The notes under the pieces are model-generated. The model saw only the letters and a program-made list of their open reading frames with translations. It was not told where the DNA came from and did not search any database. A DNA stretch of 64,000 nucleotides from Paenibacillus_V sp046244365 (GTDB taxonomy: Bacteria > Bacillota > Bacilli > Paenibacillales > NBRC-103111), in the NCBI RefSeq assembly GCF_046244365.1, contig NZ_CP176395.1:2108001-2172000 (forward strand). Direction: 5' to 3'. This document shows positions 58,834-64,000 of this stretch, one piece after another. The position numbers were made by a program, and so were the translations under genes. Within the stretch, counting starts at the first letter, position 1; every line of letters starts with the position of its first letter.

Positions 58834-60216
58834 TTACCTGAACTTCGCCAAATGCTGCGAATAACGGACGATTTGTCTGACGGAAGGGCGGATTTTATCG
58901 GGAGCAGCAGCCGCATGGAGCGGCGAATTGTCGTCTTTCGACGGCTTCGAGTTCACTTCCAGCAGCCATACCTTGCCGTACGGATCGACGGCCAGGTCGA
59001 TGCCGAGCTCGGCGAAATGAGCGTCGATCTGCGTCTCGATTCCTTTGGCGATTTCCAGGGCGGCTTTGTTGATGCGTTGCGGCACCGCCGCCTTGTGGGT
59101 GGAAATCAGATTGGTTTTCATGATAGCGTCCTGCACGGGGCTTAACGTGCCGCCTCTCGCCAGGTTCGAAACGAACGTTTCGCTTCCCGCAATGCGGGCT
59201 ACCGTCGAAGTGATCTCCCAATCGCCTGTTTTGCCTCGCTGCACCAAAGCGCGAAAATCGACGGGCCGTTCGCTCACCTCCAGCAGCTTCAAGCCCTGCT
59301 GAATTTGGTAGCTGCGCGTTTTCATTTTGCCGGATATGCTGCTGTAGAGCGGAGCAAGCTTGGGGAACGATTGTTTGCGGATGCCGGCCATTCCCGCGTA
59401 GTGGCACTGGTAAGTGCTGTTTGGCAGCTTGGTAATGCGTATGATGCCTTTGCCGAGACTCCCGGTAACCGGTTTGAGAAAGACCGTTCCGTATTTGCCG
59501 CACATCTTCTTAAGGGTCAAGTAATCTTTGAACAGATGCGATTCCGGTAAATACGACTGCAGCGCGCCGTCTTTCTGCAGAGCCTGGAACACTTCCGTCT
59601 TGTTCAAATACTTTTCGTTAAAAATGATGGTGGCAAACCGGGATTTGGCTTCCCGCATGAATTGCTGCACGCCGGGACTGTTTTCCAGCTTTCGCGTGGT
59701 CAGCCGGTTGTACACGATATCCGGGATCGGAAACGATTTGCGGGTCCATTTGTCCGTATAGACCCAGCCGAGTATCGAATGCGCCGATGCCGGTATATCC
59801 TCGGGCGTAAAAAAATAGACGAGGCCGCCGTAAGCTTTACAGGCACTCGTCAATTCCCTGCAAAAGGAGGAAATGGGCCCGAACGGCTTTTCTGGATCGC
59901 TGGTGGTGCGGCTGACTAGGACGCCGACAATCGGTCCGACACGAAGGGTTTTCGTTTCGGGTGAATAGCTGATGCACAACCTAGCGCCCTGGTGAATGCC
60001 GAGATGACTGGCTAACGCTTCGTGAAGCCGCATGGAAGTGATCTTGGCGGCGGTAACGACGGACACCGTTTTACGCTGTGAGCCGTAATGCAACCCGATT
60101 TCGCTGCCCGTAGGAATTTTCCACCGTTTCACGAGCGCTGCGTTAAGCACGACGGTGCGATCATCCGGGAGAAAGCTGCCGTTTTGCACATGAATGACGA
60201 TTTTTGTTGCAGCCAT
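58834..60216 (-). CDS. YheC/YheD-family ATP-grasp spore protein, paralogue 1 (long form)
   Basis: 460 residues, first gene of the five-gene operon. The N-terminal domain (about 1-95; NAALVKRWKIPTGSEIGLHY) matches that of paralogue 3. ATP-grasp motifs: VFLKPVTGSLGKGIIRIT, DFRALVQRG, TFVSNLARGG, HFAELGIDLAVD and WLLEVNSKPSKD. ATG 60216 is chosen because GGAAGGAG lies 6 bases before it; an upstream ATG (60261) would fall too close to the candidate promoter. About 107 bases separate it from paralogue 2. Confidence 0.87.
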   Translation of the reverse strand: MAATKIVIHVQNGSFLPDDRTVVLNAALVKRWKIPTGSEIGLHYGSQRKTVSVVTAAKITSMRLHEALASHLGIHQGARLCISYSPETKTLRVGPIVGVLVSRTTSDPEKPFGPISSFCRELTSACKAYGGLVYFFTPEDIPASAHSILGWVYTDKWTRKSFPIPDIVYNRLTTRKLENSPGVQQFMREAKSRFATIIFNEKYLNKTEVFQALQKDGALQSYLPESHLFKDYLTLKKMCGKYGTVFLKPVTGSLGKGIIRITKLPNSTYQCHYAGMAGIRKQSFPKLAPLYSSISGKMKTRSYQIQQGLKLLEVSERPVDFRALVQRGKTGDWEITSTVARIAGSETFVSNLARGGTLSPVQDAIMKTNLISTHKAAVPQRINKAALEIAKGIETQIDAHFAELGIDLAVDPYGKVWLLEVNSKPSKDDNSPLHAAAAPDKIRPSVRQIVRYSQHLAKFR

Positions 60217-60276
60217 CGGGATCTCCTTCCTTGCTTCCACTGTTGCTTTTTTCTTTGTCATCCAATGACTACTCCC

Positions 60277-60303
60277 ATCATATGAGGACATATATCCCTT
60301 GGT
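60277..60303 (-). promoter_or_regulatory. candidate sporulation (SigK-like) promoter of the YheC/YheD operon
   Basis: On the minus strand AC (60303-60302), 17-bp spacer, CATATGAT (60284-60277), resembling the mother-cell consensus AC...CATANNNT. The match is short, so it is only suggestive. The 328-base gap 60217-60545 otherwise holds the terminator at 60467. Confidence 0.35.
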
Positions 60304-60466
60304 GATTGCAAAATGCGCGCCCAATCTGGGAAAAAAACGGGTCGGCGCATGTCCTTCGGGGGTGCTTCGCAAGCCTAGGAGCGAGGGGAACCGACGATTT
60401 GCCGACGGGTTGGAGAAGACGCGCAGCATGAGGGGAATCGTATGTTAGCGAATTCGGCCGTATACG

Positions 60467-60505
60467 AAAAAGCACCTCGAACCGAATCGGTTCGGGGTGC
60501 TTTTT
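60467..60505. terminator. bidirectional terminator between coat-like genes
   Basis: AAAAGCACC.CGAACC / GGTTCG.GGTGCTTTTT: near-perfect palindrome with one mismatch and a 5-base loop, downstream of the CxC-repeat gene on the minus strand. Confidence 0.92.
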
Positions 60506-60545
60506 GGGCATTATCGGTTATGAAAGCCTGATGAGGAACAGAGGC

Positions 60546-60917
60546 TTACCAAGAGTCTTTGCGGCTTTTCTCGCATTTGCACTCTTTGTGGCTCTTTTCG
60601 CATTTGCATTTGCGGAAGCTTTTCTCGCACTTGCACTCGCGGTGGCTTTTTTCGCATTTGCACTTGCGGAAGCTTTTGTGCTCCTCTTTGCATTCTTTGC
60701 GGCTTTTCTCGCATTTGCATTCGCGGAAGCTTTTCTCGCACTTGCATTCCTTGTGGCTTTTTTCGCATTTGCATTTACGGAAGCTTTTGTGTTCCTCTTT
60801 GCATTCTTTATGGCTTTTTTCGCACCGACATTTCTCAAAACTTTTTTCGGATTTACAGCCGGAACTTTTTTTGCTGCTGGAAAAACTATGGTGAGTTTTC
60901 TTTCTGCCTTTAGACAT
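60546..60917 (-). CDS. CxC nine-residue-repeat protein, likely spore coat component
   Basis: 123 residues. After a Ser/Lys-rich start (SKGRKKTHHSFSSS) the protein is ten tandem units of consensus CKCEKS(H/F/R)(K/R)E, two of which are the variant CKEEHKSFRK. It is extremely rich in Cys, Lys and Glu. ATG 60917 is chosen because AAAGGGG lies 9 bases before it. The other two frames of the repeat are also open; this frame is favoured by the SD and by a clean stop before the terminator. The role (coat cross-linking or metal binding) is inferred from composition and location beside YheC/YheD genes. Confidence 0.75.
   Translation of the reverse strand: MSKGRKKTHHSFSSSKKSSGCKSEKSFEKCRCEKSHKECKEEHKSFRKCKCEKSHKECKCEKSFRECKCEKSRKECKEEHKSFRKCKCEKSHRECKCEKSFRKCKCEKSHKECKCEKSRKDSW
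60549..60830 (-). repeat. 27-bp coding tandem repeat with 111-bp higher-order period
   Basis: Ten units of about 27 bp encode the CxC repeat. Units H-F-R plus a CKEEHKSFRK variant form a larger block of about 37 residues that occurs twice, showing a second round of duplication. Confidence 0.85.
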
Positions 60918-60937
60918 TCTATCAATCCCCTTTCGAT

Positions 60938-60958
60938 TTGGCATACTACAGAGTATGA
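60938..60958 (-). promoter_or_regulatory. shared promoter-like box, copy 1
   Basis: Minus strand TCATACTCTG then TAGTATGCCAA, 20 bases before the CxC-repeat start codon. CATACTCT fits a sigma-E/K type -10 (CATANNNT), with ATA about 16 bp upstream. CATACT/AGTATG is also an inverted repeat, so an operator is possible. Confidence 0.45.
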
Positions 60959-61050
60959 CCCGAATGGTAGATTGATATAGTTTCTTAACATATACGAAAT
61001 GCCTGATTTTGAGGAGCCGTCAGCGGCGAGGATGACCGGTGCGCTGCCCG

Positions 61051-61464
61051 CTACGGTTTGTTTTTCCGATAGAGATCCCAAGTCCATAGAAAGCGGCTGA
61101 TATCGTCCTTAGGCGGGTGGTGGGCTTTCTTTTTATGGGTGGACTTATCCTTTTGGCCGCTCCTCTGCCTTTTCCGGCTTTTATCGGCGGCGGTGCTGCG
61201 TTCGTGCGATCCCCTTTGTTTCTTGCGGCGATCTTTGCCGCTAGTATTGTCCCGGTCGCCCGAATCGTTGACCGGCTTGGATAAATTTCCGGGAACAATC
61301 GGATTGTCCGGATTGCTCTTATGGTCTTGATTTCCCTGATTCCCCAAGTTGTCAGGCTGCAGGTCGTCCCATGTCCATAAAAAAGGGGAAATGTCGGTAC
61401 CGAACAGGTTTCCTTTTTTGACGGTGCGCCGGCTTCGCTGCTTTTTGCGGTTTGCGTTAGACAT
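61051..61464 (-). CDS. low-complexity hydrophilic protein with two FLWTWD motifs
   Basis: 137 residues, very rich in Lys, Arg, Asp, Asn and Ser. DISPFLWTWD (24-33) near the start and DISRFLWTWD (121-130) near the end flank a disordered centre. ATG 61464 follows AAGGAGAATGATAG. No known family. Shared upstream box and adjacency suggest co-expression with the CxC-repeat protein, possibly as spore coat parts joined through the tryptophan motifs; this is inference. Confidence 0.65.
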   Translation of the reverse strand: MSNANRKKQRSRRTVKKGNLFGTDISPFLWTWDDLQPDNLGNQGNQDHKSNPDNPIVPGNLSKPVNDSGDRDNTSGKDRRKKQRGSHERSTAADKSRKRQRSGQKDKSTHKKKAHHPPKDDISRFLWTWDLYRKNKP

Positions 61465-61485
61465 CTATCATTCTCCTTATTTTGG

Positions 61486-61507
61486 TTGACATACTACCAC
61501 AATATGA
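61486..61507 (-). promoter_or_regulatory. shared promoter-like box, copy 2
   Basis: Minus strand TCATATTGTGG then TAGTATGTCAA, 21 bases before the FLWTWD-gene start codon, matching copy 1 apart from one inserted base and a few substitutions. Confidence 0.45.
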
Positions 61508-61630
61508 TTGAACGCAGACGATTGACAGGAATTGCGCAATGCATATTAGCCTGTTTGTTGGCTCGATAGACATAAGCGGGCTGTCCGAAGCATATCTTGT
61601 ACTACAAACGCTGCAGAGGAGTTGTGGACG

Positions 61631-61921
61631 ATGAAGGGGCTTAAACATGTCATCTACATGAGTGTCGCTTTGGGCATGCTCATATTTGCGGTTCCCCAAC
61701 TGCAGGTTGGCGGCGGCTTGACGCTTCCGACCGTATTTTCCATCGTGTGGATCTGCTTTGCCATTCTGATCGTAGCGGCGAACCTGCATGAAATATTGGG
61801 CGTCGACGAGGAAACGAGGGCCGAGCTTACGAAGGTAAAGCGGATGAAACGCTGGCAGCAGCAGCAAAGGCTGCTTGGACGCAAACGGGTACATGAAACG
61901 GAACGGACGCGGCGCGCATGA
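61631..61921 (+). CDS. hypothetical two-helix membrane protein, 96 residues
   Basis: ATG 61631 has GAGGAG 9 bases before. Two membrane helices (about 6-24 and 32-52) separated by a glycine turn, then a basic, glutamine-rich cytoplasmic tail. The family is not recognised. A terminator begins right after the stop. Confidence 0.7.
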   Translation: MKGLKHVIYMSVALGMLIFAVPQLQVGGGLTLPTVFSIVWICFAILIVAANLHEILGVDEETRAELTKVKRMKRWQQQQRLLGRKRVHETERTRRA

Positions 61922-61924
61922 TGA

Positions 61925-61949
61925 AAAACGGCCTATTCGGCCGTTTTTT
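61925..61949. terminator. bidirectional terminator
   Basis: AAAACGGCC / GGCCGTTTT around TATTC, with further T. Confidence 0.85.
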
Positions 61950-61998
61950 GCTTTTTATAGGGACAGTTCACTGCAGTGGGAGCGCGTGCTGGAGAGCG

Positions 61999-62210
61999 GC
62001 GAGAGGGGCAAGCGGGGTGAGGTAGCAAATTGGGGGTGTTGGGTAAGAGGAGGTTAATTTTTGTGAGGAGCGAGATAGGCAAAGCATGGTGAGGTATGGC
62101 AAATTGGGGTGTTGGGTAAGATGAGGTTGCTTTTTGTGAGGCGCGAGAGGGGCAAGAGGGGTGAAGTATGGCAAGTTGGGTGTGTTGGGGAAGTCGGAGG
62201 TTGCTGGGAG
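61999..62210 (+). repeat. three tandem copies of a ~72-bp repeat
   Basis: Copies start with GCGAGAGGGGCAAG-like sequence at 61999, 62070 and 62143 and share AAATTGGGGGTGTTGGGTAAG and GAGGTT. The second and third copies differ at several positions, so the array is not recent. No reading frame or SD suggests coding. Confidence 0.75.
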
Positions 62211-62394
62211 TTGTACGTTATGCAACATTTTCACACTGGGATGGGCGAAGGAGGATGCATTGTTGTACATTATGCAACAAGATCGCCGTCAAAGAGCGAG
62301 AAGGATGGCTTTTTCGTTAGAAATGCTGTATTTCCTGCAACATAGGGGCGTTCTACGCGGCAACAAAGGCGGATTTGTTGTATAAAGTGCAGCA
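62211..62394. repeat. four spaced TTGTA-N5-TGCARCA boxes
   Basis: 17-bp boxes at 62211, 62263, 62326 and 62378 (the third starts CTGTA). Start-to-start distances are 52, 63 and 52 bp, close to 5, 6 and 5 helical turns. Each box is an imperfect dyad. The whole 61950-62596 gap has no gene. Confidence 0.65.
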
Positions 62395-62537
62395 TTGCGG
62401 CCGCCATGAGACGAAAAGGAAGCGATGTTTTCTCGCTCGTTACGTGGGCTATCATACAGCACCGACGCCGAATGAGCGGAGCTGCCGTAACCTGCTTTTG
62501 GCTGTAGGGATGGTAGTTCTTTCTTTTTAAGGGGATT

Positions 62538-62566
62538 GTACTATAATAGATGTTACAGAGTAGTAC
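62538..62566 (+). promoter_or_regulatory. ytoI promoter -10 with candidate operator
   Basis: TATAAT at 62542-62547 lacks a good -35. GTACTAT (62538-62544) and GTAGTAC (62560-62566) form an inverted repeat over the expected start site, suitable for autoregulation by the downstream HTH protein. Confidence 0.35.
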
Positions 62567-62596
62567 AGATCGTTAGTGGGAGAAAGGATCAAACCA

Positions 62597-63952
62597 ATGG
62601 ATGATACGTTTACGAGCCACAATCTTGAATCGCTTACCAAGCACGAGCAAATATTGAAGCATATCGAAGGGCTGCAGGTCGGCAGCAAAATATCCGTAAG
62701 GAAAATCGCGAAGGAGATGGAGGTCAGCGAAGGAACCGCGTATCGCGCGATCAAAGAAGCGGAAAACCAGGGCCTTGTCAGCACGAAGGAACGGATCGGG
62801 ACCGTGCGCGTCGAGAAAAAACAACGCAACAACATCGACAAGCTGACGTTCGCAGAGGTTGTCAACATCGTGGACGGCCATGTGCTGGGAGGTGCGGACG
62901 GACTGTCCAAGACGCTTAATAAATTCGTCATCGGCGCGATGGAGCAGGAAGCGATGCTGCGGTATATCGACGCGGGCAGCCTGCTGATCGTCGGTAACCG
63001 CGAGAAAGCGCATATTTGCGCGCTCGAGCAAGGGGCGGCCGTCCTCATAACCGGGGGCTTCGATGCGAGCGGCGACGTCAAATCGCTTGCGAACGAGCTG
63101 GATCTGCCGATTATCTCGAGCAGCTACGATACGTTTACGGTCGCTTCGATGATTAACCGGGCCATTTACGACAGATTGATCAAGAAAAAAATTATGCTCG
63201 TCGAAGATATTTTATCCACGCAGTCGGCCGTCCACGCGCTGAAAGGAACGCAAACGGTCCAGGAATGGCGGACGCTTGCTCAAGAAATCGGCATCAGCCG
63301 ATTCCCCGTGGTCGACGAATGGAACCGGGTTATCGGCATGATCACATCGAAGGATGTCGTCGGAGCGGTGCCCGAGCAGACGATCGATAAGCTGATGACG
63401 CGGAATCCGATTACCGTCCATGCGCATACGTCGGTGGCATCGGCCGCTCATATAATGGTATGGGAAGGAATCGAGCTCCTTCCGATCGTCGACAACAACC
63501 GAAAAATCGTCGGCGTCATCAGCCGAAACGACGTGCTCAAGGTCATGCAGTACATTCAGCGGCAGCCGCAAATCGGCGAAACGTTCGAGGATTTGATATG
63601 GGCGGGCTTCGAGGAAGAAACGGACGAGCACGGCAAGCGGGTGTTTCGGGGACAAATTACCCCGCAAATGACGAACCATCTCGGCTCCGTATCGCCGGGC
63701 GTCCTGATGACGCTAATGACGCAAGCCGCCTACAGCGTCGTACAAGGGTACAAAAAAAGCGACATGAATCTCGTGATGGACAACATGTCCACCTATTTCC
63801 TGCGTCCTGTACAGCTGGAGCGGGAAGTTGAGATTCGTGCCGACATTATTGAGATCAGCCGGAAATACGGCAAAATCGATGTTGAAATCTATCACGACGG
63901 CGCCTTGGTCGCCAAGGCGATGATGACGGCGCAAGTTTTCGACCAGTCATAA
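62597..63952 (+). CDS. ytoI: YtoI-like regulator: HTH, DRTGG, two CBS and hotdog domains
   Basis: 451 residues. A winged helix-turn-helix (about 10-70, SVRKIAKEMEVSEGTAYRAIK), a DRTGG domain (about 85-195), a CBS pair (about 200-315; FPVVDEWNRVIGMIT, LPIVDNNRKIVGVIS) and a C-terminal thioesterase-like hotdog domain (about 340-450). CBS pairs bind adenine nucleotides, so it probably couples an energy signal to gene control; targets are unknown. ATG 62597 follows AGAAAGGA; the GTG at 62576 precedes that SD. The following bases to the window end show no gene. Confidence 0.88.
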   Translation: MDDTFTSHNLESLTKHEQILKHIEGLQVGSKISVRKIAKEMEVSEGTAYRAIKEAENQGLVSTKERIGTVRVEKKQRNNIDKLTFAEVVNIVDGHVLGGADGLSKTLNKFVIGAMEQEAMLRYIDAGSLLIVGNREKAHICALEQGAAVLITGGFDASGDVKSLANELDLPIISSSYDTFTVASMINRAIYDRLIKKKIMLVEDILSTQSAVHALKGTQTVQEWRTLAQEIGISRFPVVDEWNRVIGMITSKDVVGAVPEQTIDKLMTRNPITVHAHTSVASAAHIMVWEGIELLPIVDNNRKIVGVISRNDVLKVMQYIQRQPQIGETFEDLIWAGFEEETDEHGKRVFRGQITPQMTNHLGSVSPGVLMTLMTQAAYSVVQGYKKSDMNLVMDNMSTYFLRPVQLEREVEIRADIIEISRKYGKIDVEIYHDGALVAKAMMTAQVFDQS

Positions 63953-64000
63953 AGAATCCCCGCAAAGGTAAGCCTTGCAGCTTATTCCGAGTACTTTGCG

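Noticed and set aside
60549..60830. CRISPR array
   Set aside because: Repeats are contiguous, in frame and coding, with no unique spacers.
61999..62394. CRISPR-like array from regularly spaced repeats
   Set aside because: The 17-bp boxes are degenerate with only four copies and unequal gaps; the 72-bp units have no spacers; no cas genes are nearby.

Overview
The window looks like a chromosomal segment of a spore-forming Paenibacillaceae member (Paenibacillus or Cohnella type). The evidence is an S-layer-homology (SLH) anchored giant protein, LplB/YtcP-type sugar permeases with a lipoprotein binding protein, membrane AraC regulators with a Cache sensor, homologues of Bacillus YheC/YheD, YtvI, YfkAB, YunD, YtoI and UppP, many TTG starts behind strong Shine-Dalgarno (SD) sequences, and a moderately GC-rich composition. 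I found no tRNA, rRNA, CRISPR array or intact mobile element. || 0-12 kb: the 5' part of a sensor-AraC regulator (minus strand, cut by the window edge), divergent from an orphan sugar-binding lipoprotein, a 2210-residue surface protein (three lamin-tail domains, metallophosphoesterase, three SLH repeats) and a HupE/UreJ membrane protein. Debris follows, including an apparent integrase C-terminus. || 12-26 kb: an esterase-like hydrolase; a molybdenum-cofactor operon with a MoaD-MoaE fusion and a MoeB/ThiF-type enzyme; a divergent sulfite-oxidase-like fragment protein; YunD-like phosphoesterase; UppP; HD-GYP; MMPL exporter; YfkAB radical SAM; CNNM/CBS protein; YtvI-like permease. || 26-32 kb (mostly minus): DHH phosphoesterase, stalk-cyclophilin, ECF sigma factor with a membrane partner, a GNAT, and glutamate dehydrogenase next to a 112-base inverted repeat. 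|| 32-44 kb: a carbohydrate locus. IclR regulator, amidohydrolase, a heparinase II/III-like enzyme without an export signal and with a long structured leader, a sensor-AraC regulator, binding lipoprotein behind a promoter that overlaps a cre site, and two permeases. No transport ATPase is encoded, so a shared MsmX-type ATPase is implied. || 44-53 kb: Lrp regulator, serine hydrolase and MFS exporter, then a decayed stretch (47.1-50.2 kb) with three broken genes, a stalk-domain protein, an AT-richer SUKH gene, several small unknown proteins, and an HTH gene plus peptide deformylase preceded by twin palindromes. || 53.7-61.5 kb: the most unusual region and probably a sporulation block. It holds an operon of five paralogous YheC/YheD ATP-grasp proteins and two low-complexity genes, one made of nine-residue CxC repeats and one with two copies of an FLWTWD motif. 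Those two genes share a promoter-like box at the same distance from their starts. || 61.6-64 kb: a small membrane protein, a 72-bp tandem repeat, four 17-bp boxes spaced 52/63/52 bp, and a YtoI-type regulator.
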